Shown one piece after another: positions 38,620 to 49,651 of a stretch of 64,000 nucleotides of DNA. The stretch is from positions 434,001-498,000 of the forward strand of contig JACPNR010000004.1 in NCBI GenBank assembly GCA_016185395.1. Reading direction: 5' to 3'. Made by a program: the position numbers and the translations under genes. A model generated the notes under the pieces. The model was not told the DNA's origin. It did not search any database and saw nothing but the letters and a program-made list of their open reading frames with translations. The stretch comes from Candidatus Korobacter versatilis (GTDB lineage: Bacteria > Acidobacteriota > Terriglobia > Terriglobales > Acidobacteriaceae). Each line of letters begins with the position of its first letter. The first letter of the stretch is position 1.

Positions 38620-39222
38620 CTAGTTCTTCTTCAGGACGAACTTCCGCGTGGTCACACGCTCACCGGCCTTCGCCTGCACCAGCACGGCCGCATCGCGGAG
38701 CGCGTTCTCGTCGAGGAATATTTTCATCTCCGCGCAGCCATTCGCATCCGTCACGGCCTGCGAATAGATCGGCGCTTCTTCCGCCACGTTCAGGCGCGAG
38801 GTCAGTTGCGCTCCGGCGACGGCCACGCCCTTCTCCGTCACGCTGAACTGCATCACCACGGAGCTCTCCGCATAGACCGCGCCGGAATTCATCCACTGGA
38901 TGGCCAGCCCACCCGGCTCGCCGGCGGCAGCCGCCCCGCCGTTCCCGCCGGCAGCTTGATCGAGGCCCAGCATCTCGTTGAGCTTGCCGTCGCGGATGCC
39001 ATCGAGCATGCCGCGGTGCTGCACCTTCAGCATGTCGTGCATGTGGTCTTCGGTGAAATCGGGCTGCTGCTCCATCTCGGCGTAGGAAGTGGCCTTCTTG
39101 CCGATGCAGCGTCCCCGCACGAATACCTGCGTCTGCAGCAGTTTTTCGGCCTTCCGGGCCTCGCTCTGCACGTGGTAGACGGTGTCGCCCCACTTGATGT
39201 CGGTATTGAATCCGAAGATCAT
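38620..39222 (-). CDS. Conserved hypothetical protein of the 'FNTDI-YHVQ' family
   Basis: 200 residues without signal peptide. The N-terminal part (about 1-85: IFGFNTDIKWGDTVYHVQSE and VFVRGRCIGKKATSYAEM) recurs in acidobacterial proteins I recall as uncharacterised. A Gly/Ala linker (about 90-105) leads to a beta-rich C-terminal domain (about 107-200, with EAPIYSQAVTDANGCAEMKI) reminiscent of an Ig-like fold. No enzyme motif is visible. It is the first gene of a unit with ThiS/MoaD and the TPR protein, divergent from nuoA. Confidence 0.65.
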   Translation of the reverse strand: MIFGFNTDIKWGDTVYHVQSEARKAEKLLQTQVFVRGRCIGKKATSYAEMEQQPDFTEDHMHDMLKVQHRGMLDGIRDGKLNEMLGLDQAAGGNGGAAAAGEPGGLAIQWMNSGAVYAESSVVMQFSVTEKGVAVAGAQLTSRLNVAEEAPIYSQAVTDANGCAEMKIFLDENALRDAAVLVQAKAGERVTTRKFVLKKN

Positions 39223-39275
39223 TCTCGCGTCTTCTCAGGTGGGCGAACACAGCGCGAAGAGCGGCCCGCATTGCC

Positions 39276-39304
39276 TTGACTCATCTGCGCGCGACTTCTA
39301 TATT
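39276..39304 (+). promoter_or_regulatory. Sigma70-type promoter of the nuo cluster
   Basis: TTGACT, a 17-base spacer and TATATT, about 60 bases upstream of the nuoA start, in the divergent gap. This is the best -35/-10 pair in the window and sits where the complex I operon must start. Confidence 0.7.
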
Positions 39305-39364
39305 CGACTGTTTCACCAATACTATTTTACTAACCTGAGTGGCGCGGATTATACACCGCTTCCT

Positions 39365-39790
39365 ATGCCGGACAACTATCTCGCCAGCTACCTGCCGTTG
39401 CTCATCCAGTTCCTGCTCGTTGGGGCCATTGCGGGCGGCATGGTCACGCTTTCGTGGCTCATCGGAAAGCATAAAAACACCGCCGCCAAGCTCATGCCAT
39501 ACGAGTGCGGCATGGCCCCGGTGGGCGACGCCCGGCAGCGCTTTTCGGTGAAGTTCTATCTCGTCGCCATGTTGTTCATCCTGTTCGACGTGGAGGCCAT
39601 CTTCCTCTACCCCTGGGCGGTCATCTTCCGCGAATTGAAGATGTTCGGCTTCTGGGAGATGCTGATCTACGTCCTCGTTGTCCTCGGCGGCTTCATCTAC
39701 GTATGGAAGAAGGGCGTGCTCGACTGGTCCAGGGCGGACAGCGACCAGATCGTCGCTCTGCCAGACCGCGCGCCCGCGGGGAGCCGCTAG
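39365..39790 (+). CDS. nuoA: NADH-quinone oxidoreductase subunit A
   Basis: 141 residues, three membrane helices. The conserved loop YECGMAPVGDARQRFSVKFYLVAMLFILFDVE is diagnostic, with the cysteine and the acidic residues that contact the quinone cavity. It is the first gene of the complex I cluster; nuoC follows directly after the stop codon with no nuoB between. The ATG at 39365 is chosen since similarity starts there; the ribosome site is weak. Confidence 0.95.
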   Translation: MPDNYLASYLPLLIQFLLVGAIAGGMVTLSWLIGKHKNTAAKLMPYECGMAPVGDARQRFSVKFYLVAMLFILFDVEAIFLYPWAVIFRELKMFGFWEMLIYVLVVLGGFIYVWKKGVLDWSRADSDQIVALPDRAPAGSR

Positions 39791-40294
39791 ATGCCGCCGC
39801 TCACGCCCGCCGTCACGGGTATCGAGGCGCTCAAAGACCGCCCGGAGCTCGCGCGGCTGTTCTCCGTGAACGCTGCCGCCATCCCGGATGCCAAGCTCGA
39901 CCGTGACGAACTCACCATCTGGGTCGACCGCTCATTCATCCGCGAAGCGGTCGAGCTGTTGCGCGACCCCATCGACCTGCAACTGCGCTACAACTTTTTG
40001 TCCGACGTCACCTGCGTGGACTGGCACCCCATGTCGCCGCGCTTCGAGGTCGTCTACCACCTGCTCTCCATTCCGCGCAAAACGCGCGTGCGGTTGAAAG
40101 TGCGCTTGGCGGAAGACGAGGCCATCGAATCCATCACCAGCGTGTGGCCCTCGGCGAACTTCTTCGAGCGCGAGATCTTCGACCTCTTCGGCGTCCGCTT
40201 CGTCGGACACCCCGACCTAACGCGCCTTCTGATGCCCGAGGATTGGGAAGGCCATCCGCTGCGCAAGGACTACCCCGTCGAGGGATACCGCTGA
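39791..40294 (+). CDS. nuoC: NADH-quinone oxidoreductase subunit C
   Basis: 167 residues, stand-alone (not fused to D). The 30-kDa subunit signature is present as ERExxDLFGVxFxGHPxLxRLLMPEDWEGHPLRKD. A peripheral-arm subunit of complex I linking the Fe-S chain to the quinone site. It abuts nuoA and overlaps nuoD by one base (TGATG). The position normally held by nuoB is empty. Confidence 0.95.
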   Translation: MPPLTPAVTGIEALKDRPELARLFSVNAAAIPDAKLDRDELTIWVDRSFIREAVELLRDPIDLQLRYNFLSDVTCVDWHPMSPRFEVVYHLLSIPRKTRVRLKVRLAEDEAIESITSVWPSANFFEREIFDLFGVRFVGHPDLTRLLMPEDWEGHPLRKDYPVEGYR

Positions 40295-41499
40295 TGGCAC
40301 ATCTCTCGCCCACTCCCGTCCTCGACGCGGGGCAAGAACGCACCATGATCCTCAACATGGGGCCGCAGCACCCGTCTACTCACGGCGTGCTTCGCCTCCT
40401 GCTGGAGATCGATGGCGAGACGGTCGTGCGCATGGCGCCCGATATCGGCTACCTGCACACCGGCATCGAGAAGACGTGCGAGGCGAAGTTCTATCAGCAG
40501 GTCGTGCCGCTCACCGACCGCATCGACTACCTCTGTCCCATGACCAACAACCTCTGCTACGTGCTGGCGGTCGAGAAACTGCTCGGTCTCGACATTCCGC
40601 CGCGCGCGCAGTGGGTGCGCGTGATGCTCAACGAGCTCACCCGCATCAGCTCGCACCTGGTCTGGCTCGGCACGCACGCGCTCGATATCGGCGCGATGTC
40701 CGTGTTCCTCTATTGTTTCCGCGAGCGCGAAGATTGCCTGCGCCTCTTCGAGGCGGTCAGCGGACAGCGAATGATGACCTCCTACTTCCGCGTGGGAGGC
40801 CTCGCGCTCGACCTGCCGATCGGCTTCCTCGACCGCGTGCGCGACTTTGCCAACAAGTTCCCCGAGCGCGTGGACGAATACGAAGACCTGCTCACTTCGA
40901 ACCCTATCTGGGAGCGCCGGACGAAAGGCGTGGCCCACATGTCCGCCGAAGACGCGCTCGCTCTCGGCGTCACCGGCCCAGCCTTGCGCGCCTCGGGCGT
41001 GGACATCGACCTGCGCCGCGACATGCCCTACTCGAGCTACGAGAAGTTCCAGTTCGATGTCCCCGTTTCCAGCGACGGCGACGTCTTCGCGCGCTACATC
41101 CTGCGCGTGCGCGAGATGCGCGAGTCCATCAAGATCGTGAAGCAGGGGCTCGACGGCATGCCCACCGGTGCCATCAAGGCGGACGCTCCGAAGGTCGTCC
41201 TGCCTGACCGCGAGAAGATGAAGACGCAGATGGAGGCCCTCATCTATCACTTCAAGATCGTGACCGAAGGCTTCACCGTTCCCGCCGGTGAGGTCTATCA
41301 GGCCATTGAATCGCCGCGCGGCGAGATGGGCTACTACGTCGTCAGTGACGGAACATCGAAGCCATATCGCGTCCACATGCGCTCGCCTTCGTACGCCAAC
41401 CTGCAAGCACTGGCGAAGATGTGTGAAGGCAAGCTCATCGCCGACGTCGTCGCCGCCATCGGTTCCATCGACATCGTCCTCGGAGAGATCGACCGCTGA
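40294..41499 (+). CDS. nuoD: NADH-quinone oxidoreductase subunit D
   Basis: About 401 residues from the ATG at 40294 (a longer frame upstream overlaps nuoC). NMGPQHPSTHGVLRLLLEIDGE is the hallmark, with the quinone-site His/Tyr region. DRIDYLCPMTNNLCYVLAVEKL and the C-terminal DxxxxxGSIDIVLGEIDR (the old hydrogenase Ni-site remnant) are present. It forms the quinone-binding pocket with NuoB, whose gene is not in this cluster. Overlaps nuoE by one base. Confidence 0.97.
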   Translation: MAHLSPTPVLDAGQERTMILNMGPQHPSTHGVLRLLLEIDGETVVRMAPDIGYLHTGIEKTCEAKFYQQVVPLTDRIDYLCPMTNNLCYVLAVEKLLGLDIPPRAQWVRVMLNELTRISSHLVWLGTHALDIGAMSVFLYCFREREDCLRLFEAVSGQRMMTSYFRVGGLALDLPIGFLDRVRDFANKFPERVDEYEDLLTSNPIWERRTKGVAHMSAEDALALGVTGPALRASGVDIDLRRDMPYSSYEKFQFDVPVSSDGDVFARYILRVREMRESIKIVKQGLDGMPTGAIKADAPKVVLPDREKMKTQMEALIYHFKIVTEGFTVPAGEVYQAIESPRGEMGYYVVSDGTSKPYRVHMRSPSYANLQALAKMCEGKLIADVVAAIGSIDIVLGEIDR

Positions 41500-41984
41500 T
41501 GCCCGTGGTCTCAGAACAACTCGACAACTTCTTCAACGAGAAGATGAAGGAGTACCCTACGCGCCGCTCCTTCCTCGTCCCCATGCTGCTCTACACGCAG
41601 GACGAACTGGGCTATCTCTCGCCCGACGCGATCTCTTACCTCGCGCAGAAGACCGGCCTGCCCGAGATCGAGATCCGCAACGTCATCAGCTACTACTCCA
41701 TGCTGACGATGAAGCCGCGGGGCAAATTCAACGTGCAGGTTTGCACCAACATCAGTTGCATGCTGCGCGGCGGCGAAGAGATCTTCCAACACTGCAAGCA
41801 GCAGCTCGGCATCGGACACAAGCAGACCACCGCCGACAAGGTGTTCACGCTGGAAGAAGTCGAGTGCATCGGCGCCTGCTCCTGGGCGCCGGCCATGCAG
41901 GTGAACTACGACTTCCACGAGAACCTCACGCCGGCGAAGGTCGACAAGATCCTGGAGTCGTACGAAAAGAAGGCGGCGCAATGA
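41499..41984 (+). CDS. nuoE: NADH-quinone oxidoreductase subunit E (2Fe-2S)
   Basis: 161 residues with a thioredoxin-like fold. The four ligands of cluster N1a are in VCTNISC (C-x4-C) and CIGACSWAP (C-x3-C). Part of the NADH dehydrogenase module with NuoF and NuoG. Overlaps the nuoD stop by one base; 14 bases to nuoF. Confidence 0.96.
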   Translation: MPVVSEQLDNFFNEKMKEYPTRRSFLVPMLLYTQDELGYLSPDAISYLAQKTGLPEIEIRNVISYYSMLTMKPRGKFNVQVCTNISCMLRGGEEIFQHCKQQLGIGHKQTTADKVFTLEEVECIGACSWAPAMQVNYDFHENLTPAKVDKILESYEKKAAQ

Positions 41985-41998
41985 CGGCGGGCTTCTAA

Positions 41999-43321
41999 AT
42001 GGCGGAACTGGTCTCCCATCCCGACGAGAAGAAGGTCGTAAGCGCGCGCTTCGGCAAGGGCGCGGCCAACATCGACCGCTATCTCGAACTCGACGGTTAC
42101 AAGGCCGTGCAGAAGGCGATCGCGCTCGGTCCCGATGGCATCGTCAACGAGATGAAGACATCGAGCCTGCGTGGACGCGGCGGCGCGGGCTTCCCCACGG
42201 GAATGAAGTGGTCGTTCGTCCCCAAGGAATCCGCCAAGCCAAAATACGTTCTTTGCAACGGCGACGAGAGCGAGCCCGGCACCTGCAAGGACCGCCTCAT
42301 CCTCGAGCACGACCCGCACGCCGTGATCGAAGGCGTGATGATCGCCGCGCTCTCCATCGGCGCGAAGACTGGCTTCATCTACATCCGCGGCGAGTATCGC
42401 TACCTCGTGAACATCATGCGCAAGGCCATTGCCGACGCGTATGCCAAAGGGTTCCTCGGCAAGAACATCTTCGGCAGCGGCGTGGACCTCGACGTCCACT
42501 GGCACACCGGCGCCGGCGCTTACGAAGTGGGCGAGGAATCCGCGCTGATGGAATCGCTCGAAGGCAAGCGCGGCATCCCGCGCATCCGCCCGCCGTTCCC
42601 TGCCGTCGTCGGACTCTGGGGGGGGCCCACGGTCATCAACAACGTCGAGACGCTGGCCTCGGTCCCGCACGTCATCTTCGGCGGCGGCCAGTGGTACGCC
42701 GACCTCGGGACGCCAAAAAACGGCGGCACGCGGCTTTTCTGTCTTTCGGGACACGTCAGCAAGCCCGGCGTTTATGAGCTGCCGCTCGGCTATCCGCTCC
42801 GCAAAATGATTTACGAGGTCGCCGGCGGCATTCCCAACGGACAAAAGCTCAAGGCGGTCGTCCCCGGCGGCTCGTCCACGCCGATGTTGAAGGCCGACGA
42901 GATCGACCTTCCCATGGACTTCGACTCCTGCGCCAAGGCCGGCACCTTCCTCGGCTCGGGTGGCGTCGTCGTGCTCGATGACACCACGTGCATGGTCAAG
43001 TTCGCGCAGCGCGTTATCAAGTTCTATCAGCACGAATCGTGCGGCTGGTGTATCCCGTGCCGCGAAGGTACCGACTGGCTCAAGAAGACGCTCACCCGCT
43101 TCCACGCCGGCGGCGGATTGAAGAAGGACATCGACAACATCCAATACCTCGCCGAGAACATGCTGGGACGCACTTTCTGCCCGCTCGGCGACGCCGCCGC
43201 CATGCCCATCATTTCCATCGTCAAGAAATGGCGTAACGAGTTCGAGGACCACTTGGAAGGACGTCCGTGTCCCTACGGCGAGAAGACGGCCGAGCAACTG
43301 CTCCCGGTACTGAGCAGATAA
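41999..43321 (+). CDS. nuoF: NADH-quinone oxidoreductase subunit F (FMN, 4Fe-4S)
   Basis: 440 residues. FMN/NADH-binding glycine motif GRGGAGFPTGMKW and LCNGDESEPGTCKDR; the N3 cluster ligands are in SCGWCIPCREG (C-x2-C-x2-C) with a fourth Cys in GRTFCPLGDAAA. This subunit oxidises NADH. Its presence, with NuoE and NuoG, shows this cluster encodes a NADH-type and not an F420- or ferredoxin-type complex. Confidence 0.97.
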   Translation: MAELVSHPDEKKVVSARFGKGAANIDRYLELDGYKAVQKAIALGPDGIVNEMKTSSLRGRGGAGFPTGMKWSFVPKESAKPKYVLCNGDESEPGTCKDRLILEHDPHAVIEGVMIAALSIGAKTGFIYIRGEYRYLVNIMRKAIADAYAKGFLGKNIFGSGVDLDVHWHTGAGAYEVGEESALMESLEGKRGIPRIRPPFPAVVGLWGGPTVINNVETLASVPHVIFGGGQWYADLGTPKNGGTRLFCLSGHVSKPGVYELPLGYPLRKMIYEVAGGIPNGQKLKAVVPGGSSTPMLKADEIDLPMDFDSCAKAGTFLGSGGVVVLDDTTCMVKFAQRVIKFYQHESCGWCIPCREGTDWLKKTLTRFHAGGGLKKDIDNIQYLAENMLGRTFCPLGDAAAMPIISIVKKWRNEFEDHLEGRPCPYGEKTAEQLLPVLSR

Positions 43322-43327
43322 GGACAA

Positions 43328-45688
43328 ATGCCTGACGTCACCATCACCGTAGACGGCAAGAAGCTCACCGCTCCCGGCGGCACGCTGCTCATTGAGGCGT
43401 GCAAGCGCGTCGGCATCGAAGTGCCCGCGTTCTGCTACTACCCAGGGCTCTCGCTCCAGGCCGCGTGCCGCATGTGCCTGGTCGAGATCGAGAAGATGCC
43501 GAAGCTGCAGACGGCCTGCACCGTCCCCATCACCGACGGCATGGTCGTCACCACGGAATCGGAAAAGGTGAAGCAGGCGCGCAAGTCCATGCTCGAGCTC
43601 GTGCTCGGCAACCATCCCCTCGACTGCCCGGTCTGCGACGCCGGCGGCGAGTGCGAGCTGCAAGACATGACCTTCAAGTACGGCGCGGCCGACTCGCGCT
43701 ACATGGAAGGCAAGCTGCACAAAGACGAGCAGCAGTGGTCGCCGGTCGTGTTCTTCGACCGCCCGCGCTGCATCCTGTGTTACCGCTGCGTGCGCGTCTG
43801 CGGCGAAGGCATGGACGTGTGGGCGCTCGGCGTCCAGGGACGCGGCGTCTCCTCCGTCATCGCGCCGAACCAGGAAGACCACCTGGAGTGCGAAGAGTGT
43901 GGCATGTGCATCGACATCTGCCCGGTCGGCGCGCTCACCTCCGGCGCTTATCGCTACAAGACGCGCCCGTGGGAGATGAAGCACGTTGGCACCATCTGCA
44001 CGCACTGCGGCGATGGCTGCAAGACCACGCTCGGCGTCCGCCGCCACGACACCGGCATGCAGATCGTTCGCGGCGACAACCGCGACAAGAGCGGCATCAA
44101 CGGCGACTTCCTCTGCATCAAGGGACGCTACGCCTTCGACTTCACCGATCACCGCGCGCGCATCACCCAGCCGCTCGTCCGCAAAGACGGGCACCTCCGT
44201 CCCGCCAGTTGGGAAGAAGCCCTCGAAGTCGTCGCCCACGAGTTCCGCGACGTCCGCGAGAGCAAAGGCGGCGCCGCTATCGGCGTGATCGGCTCGACGC
44301 GCACCACGAACGAAGAGAACTACCTACTGCAGAAGTTCGCGCGGCTCGTGCTGCAGACGAACAACATCGACCACCATCGCACCGCCGACTTCCCCGCTCT
44401 TGCCGCAGCTCTCAAGGGTAAAGACGGCGCGACCGCCGGCATGCGCGACGTGTTCAGCGCGCCCGCGATGCTGCTTATCGGCAACGATCCCACCGACCAG
44501 CATCCGCTGCTCGCGTGGCAGATCCGCTCGAACGTCCGCCTGCATAAAGCGCGGCTCTACCTCGCGAACACGCAGCCCATCAAGCTGCGCCGCCAGGCCG
44601 CCGTTTTCGCGCACATCGCCGACGGTGGTTACGCCGCGCTGCTCAAGTTCCTTGCCGGAGACGATTCCGCCACGGCCACGCTTCTCCGCGACGGGACACC
44701 ACGCGAGACGCTCATCGCGCTGCGCGACAAGATCAAAGCCGAGCCCGACCTGATCATCATGTTTGGGGCGGAGATCAAAGGCGCAGACGTGCAGGCGCTC
44801 GCCGCGTTCGCTGCGTCGCTGCCCAAAGCCCGACTCATCGCCCTCGCCGACTATGCGAACTCCCGCGGCGCCTCCGACATGGGTCTCTATCCCGACCTGC
44901 TCCCCGGCTACACCGCTTCCGCCGACCATTTCGCGCGCGAGTGGGATGCACAGCTTCCCGCGCAGCCCGGCATGAGCCTCGCGCAGATGACCAAGGCCGC
45001 TGCCGACGGCAGACTCAAAGCGATGTATGTGGTCGGCTCCAACCCGGTCGCGCGCTTCGACTTCGATCCGTTCGTCCTGACCAAGCCGTTCCTGGTTGTG
45101 CAAGACATGTTCCTCACCAACACCGCCGCCATCGCCGACGTGGTTTTACCCGTCGCCTGCGCCTACGAAAAGTCCGGCACCTTCACCAACAGCGCGGGCG
45201 ACCTGCAGCAGGTGCAGAAGGCCGGCGACCTGGCCGGCGTGAAGCCCGATTTCGAGATCATCGTCCGTATCGCCGAGCGCATGGGATTCGACGTTCGCAA
45301 GCTCGTGCCGTTCGGACGCGAGGGCGTCCGCGCCGACATGGGACAATCCCGCGGCGCGCAGTCCGGCGAGGCTGACCGCCACTACGTTTGGCTGAAGGCG
45401 CAAAACCTCGAACCCAAAATGAGCCCGCTCGATCCGCAAGCGCTCTTCGACGAGATACAGCGCGTCGTGCCCGGCTATCAGATTTCGCGTGCCGCGTTGT
45501 TCAGCGGCACCGAGGTCCGCACGCACGCGCTCACCGCCGGGAACGGCGGGACGTCTGCCGGAACGGACCTTATCCGCTCCTCGAACGACACTTTGTTCAC
45601 TTCTGGCACCTTGGGCCGTTACTCGCACGCGTTGAACTCGGTCATGGAGAACCGCCGCAGAGCGCCCGCCGGCGCCGCCGCGGATTAA
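43328..45688 (+). CDS. nuoG: NADH-quinone oxidoreductase subunit G
   Basis: 786 residues. N-terminal 2Fe-2S ferredoxin domain (CYYPGLSLQAACRMC), His-Cys cluster loop (HPLDCPVCDAGGECELQ) and two 4Fe-4S motifs (CILCYRCVRVC, CEECGMCIDICPVG). A further cluster motif CTHCGDGCKTTLG with a distal Cys (GDFLCIKGR) corresponds to the off-path N7 site kept only in some bacteria. The rest is a molybdopterin-oxidoreductase-like domain without evident Mo ligands. It is the largest peripheral subunit. Followed by a 76-base gap carrying a repeat element before nuoH. Confidence 0.96.
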   Translation: MPDVTITVDGKKLTAPGGTLLIEACKRVGIEVPAFCYYPGLSLQAACRMCLVEIEKMPKLQTACTVPITDGMVVTTESEKVKQARKSMLELVLGNHPLDCPVCDAGGECELQDMTFKYGAADSRYMEGKLHKDEQQWSPVVFFDRPRCILCYRCVRVCGEGMDVWALGVQGRGVSSVIAPNQEDHLECEECGMCIDICPVGALTSGAYRYKTRPWEMKHVGTICTHCGDGCKTTLGVRRHDTGMQIVRGDNRDKSGINGDFLCIKGRYAFDFTDHRARITQPLVRKDGHLRPASWEEALEVVAHEFRDVRESKGGAAIGVIGSTRTTNEENYLLQKFARLVLQTNNIDHHRTADFPALAAALKGKDGATAGMRDVFSAPAMLLIGNDPTDQHPLLAWQIRSNVRLHKARLYLANTQPIKLRRQAAVFAHIADGGYAALLKFLAGDDSATATLLRDGTPRETLIALRDKIKAEPDLIIMFGAEIKGADVQALAAFAASLPKARLIALADYANSRGASDMGLYPDLLPGYTASADHFAREWDAQLPAQPGMSLAQMTKAAADGRLKAMYVVGSNPVARFDFDPFVLTKPFLVVQDMFLTNTAAIADVVLPVACAYEKSGTFTNSAGDLQQVQKAGDLAGVKPDFEIIVRIAERMGFDVRKLVPFGREGVRADMGQSRGAQSGEADRHYVWLKAQNLEPKMSPLDPQALFDEIQRVVPGYQISRAALFSGTEVRTHALTAGNGGTSAGTDLIRSSNDTLFTSGTLGRYSHALNSVMENRRRAPAGAAAD

Positions 45689-45718
45689 AGGTTTCAGCAG
45701 TTCAAGCATCACTTGAAG

Positions 45719-45753
45719 TGTCATCCTGAGCGCGCTTTGTGCGCGAAGGATCT
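45719..45753. repeat. REP-like hairpin element between nuoG and nuoH
   Basis: The TGTCATCCTGAGCG...GAAGGATCT type sequence I recall as widespread in acidobacterial intergenic DNA. ATCCT (45723-45727) pairs with AGGAT (45747-45751), and an inner CGCGC pairs with GCGCG around TTTGT. It occupies much of the only sizeable gap inside this nuo cluster, where nuoI would normally be absent or present next to nuoH. Confidence 0.6.
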
Positions 45754-45764
45754 CACAGAGATAA

Positions 45765-46811
45765 ATGCCGACTTGGGCACAATTCGTCCTCCTCAGCGCC
45801 GCCAAGAGCGTGGTGGTCATCATCATCCTGCTCACGGCCGTCGCCTACGCCGTGTGGCTCGAGCGCAAGGTCGTGGGACGCATGCAGAACCGCTGGGGGC
45901 CCACCCGCGTCGGCCCGTTCGGCTTGCTCCAGCCGCTGGCGGATGGCATCAAGTTCATCCTCAAAGAAGACATCATCCCCACCAACGTCTACAAGCCGCT
46001 CTACATCGCGGCCCCGATGATCTCGGTGGCACTCGCGCTCATGTCCATCGCTGTCGTGCCGTTCGGCGAGCAGTTGCGCTTCGGCAGCTTTTCGACGCCG
46101 GCGCAGATCACTGACGTGAACGTCGCGCTGCTCGTCCTGCTCGGCGTCACCTCCGTCGCGGTCTACGGCGTGGCCTTGGCGGGATGGTCCTCGAACTCAA
46201 AGTACTCGCTCCTCGGCTCGCTCCGCGCCAGCGCGCAGATGGTCAGCTACGAAGCTTCGCTCGGACTCTCGCTCATCGGCGTGCTGCTGCTCTCCGGCTC
46301 GCTCAGCCTGCGCGAAATCGTCAACGGACAAAGCGGGACCTACTTCGGCTTCCTGCCGCGCTGGAACTTTTTCCCGCAGTTCATCGCGTTCTTCGTTTAT
46401 CTGACGGCCGCCTTCGCCGAGACCAACCGCATCCCATTCGACCTTCCCGAAGCCGAGACCGAACTCGTTGCCGGCTACCACACCGAGTACAGCTCGATGA
46501 AGTTCGCCATGTTCTTCATGGCCGAGTACACCAACATGTTCACCGTGGCCTGCGTCGGTACGCTGCTCTTCTTCGGAGGATGGCACGGCCCCGCCCTCAC
46601 GTTCCTTCCGATGGTGGTGCAGAGCTTTGTCCCACTCTTCTGGTTTGCGTTCAAGATCTTCTTGTTTCTGTTCCTCTACATCTGGATCCGCGGCACGCTG
46701 CCGCGCTTCCGCTATGACCAACTGATGGCGTTCGGCTGGAAGGTTCTCCTGCCCATCGCCCTCGCCAACATCGTTCTGACCAGCTTGTACATCGGGCTAA
46801 CGACGCCATGA
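45765..46811 (+). CDS. nuoH: NADH-quinone oxidoreductase subunit H
   Basis: 348 residues, eight to nine membrane helices. WLERKVVGRMQNRWGPTRVG and PFGLLQPLADGIKFILKED are diagnostic, as is AETNRIPFDLPEAETELVAGYHTEYS. It forms the membrane side of the quinone chamber. The stop overlaps the nuoJ start. nuoI, which normally follows, is missing. Confidence 0.97.
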   Translation: MPTWAQFVLLSAAKSVVVIIILLTAVAYAVWLERKVVGRMQNRWGPTRVGPFGLLQPLADGIKFILKEDIIPTNVYKPLYIAAPMISVALALMSIAVVPFGEQLRFGSFSTPAQITDVNVALLVLLGVTSVAVYGVALAGWSSNSKYSLLGSLRASAQMVSYEASLGLSLIGVLLLSGSLSLREIVNGQSGTYFGFLPRWNFFPQFIAFFVYLTAAFAETNRIPFDLPEAETELVAGYHTEYSSMKFAMFFMAEYTNMFTVACVGTLLFFGGWHGPALTFLPMVVQSFVPLFWFAFKIFLFLFLYIWIRGTLPRFRYDQLMAFGWKVLLPIALANIVLTSLYIGLTTP

Positions 46812-47299
46812 TGCATACCGTCTTATTCATCATCTTCGCCGTTGTCTGCGTCGCCGCAGCTATCAACCTGCTGGCGCAGCGCCACCCGATCAATTCGGCG
46901 CTCTCGTTGATCGTTGTGATGGGCTCGCTCGCCCTGCTCTACCTGCTGCTTGGCGCGGAGTTCGTTGCCGCCGTGCAGATCATCATCTATGCCGGCGCCA
47001 TCATGGTGCTGTTCGTCTTCACCATCATGCTGCTCAACGCCGGTGAAGAAGAACTCTCGAAGAGCAGCCGCGTCGCCATCGTGTTCGGCGTCCCCGCCGT
47101 AGCCGTCATCGTCGCTGCGCTGGCGTACATCCTGAGCCGCGGCGCCGGCACCGCCGCGCTCGGTGACTTCATCGGCGGGCCCAAAGAGATCGGACGCCTC
47201 CTCTTCCGCGACTTCCTGCTGCCCTTCGAAGTCACCTCCGTCCTCATCCTCATCGCCATCATGGGTGCGGTCGTGCTCGCCCGCCGGGAGGAGAGATGA
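46808..47299 (+). CDS. nuoJ: NADH-quinone oxidoreductase subunit J
   Basis: 163 residues with five membrane helices. The conserved third helix [26 protein letters not shown] contains the pi-bulge region. Overlaps nuoH and nuoK by 4 bases each (ATGA/ATGATG). Confidence 0.95.
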   Translation: MMHTVLFIIFAVVCVAAAINLLAQRHPINSALSLIVVMGSLALLYLLLGAEFVAAVQIIIYAGAIMVLFVFTIMLLNAGEEELSKSSRVAIVFGVPAVAVIVAALAYILSRGAGTAALGDFIGGPKEIGRLLFRDFLLPFEVTSVLILIAIMGAVVLARREER

Positions 47300-47607
47300 T
47301 GAACACAGTCCCCATCTCCTGGTATCTCGTGCTCAGCGCGGTGCTGTTCGCCTGCGGCGTGACCGGCTTCATCATCAAGCGCAACATCATCACCATCTTC
47401 ATGTCCATCGAGCTGATGTTGAACGCAGTGAACCTTTCGTTCGTCGCCTTCGCTTATCAGTGGAAGCAGCTCAACGGGGAGGTCTTCGTCTTCTTCGTGA
47501 TGGTCGTGGCGGCCGCGGAAGCCGCCGTCGGACTGGCCATCATCATCTCCGTATTCCGCACGCGCGAGACGCTGAGCGTGGACAAGGTGGACTTGCTGAA
47601 GCTTTGA
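47296..47607 (+). CDS. nuoK: NADH-quinone oxidoreductase subunit K
   Basis: 103 residues, three membrane helices with the buried proton-path glutamates in [18 protein letters not shown] and [17 protein letters not shown]. Overlaps nuoJ; nuoL starts 10 bases downstream. Confidence 0.96.
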   Translation: MMNTVPISWYLVLSAVLFACGVTGFIIKRNIITIFMSIELMLNAVNLSFVAFAYQWKQLNGEVFVFFVMVVAAAEAAVGLAIIISVFRTRETLSVDKVDLLKL

Positions 47608-47617
47608 TTCGCAAAAT

Positions 47618-49650
<2,033 letters not shown>

Positions 49651-49651
<1 letters not shown>

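Noticed and set aside
41906-44239. 777-residue open frame antisense to nuoF/nuoG
   Set aside because: Composition is Arg/Ala/Asp/Val-rich without domain motifs, and it is the complement of strongly conserved complex I genes; high GC makes long antisense frames common.
45689-45764. A short nuoI or other ferredoxin gene between nuoG and nuoH
   Set aside because: Only 76 bases and no Cys motif; the space holds a hairpin repeat.
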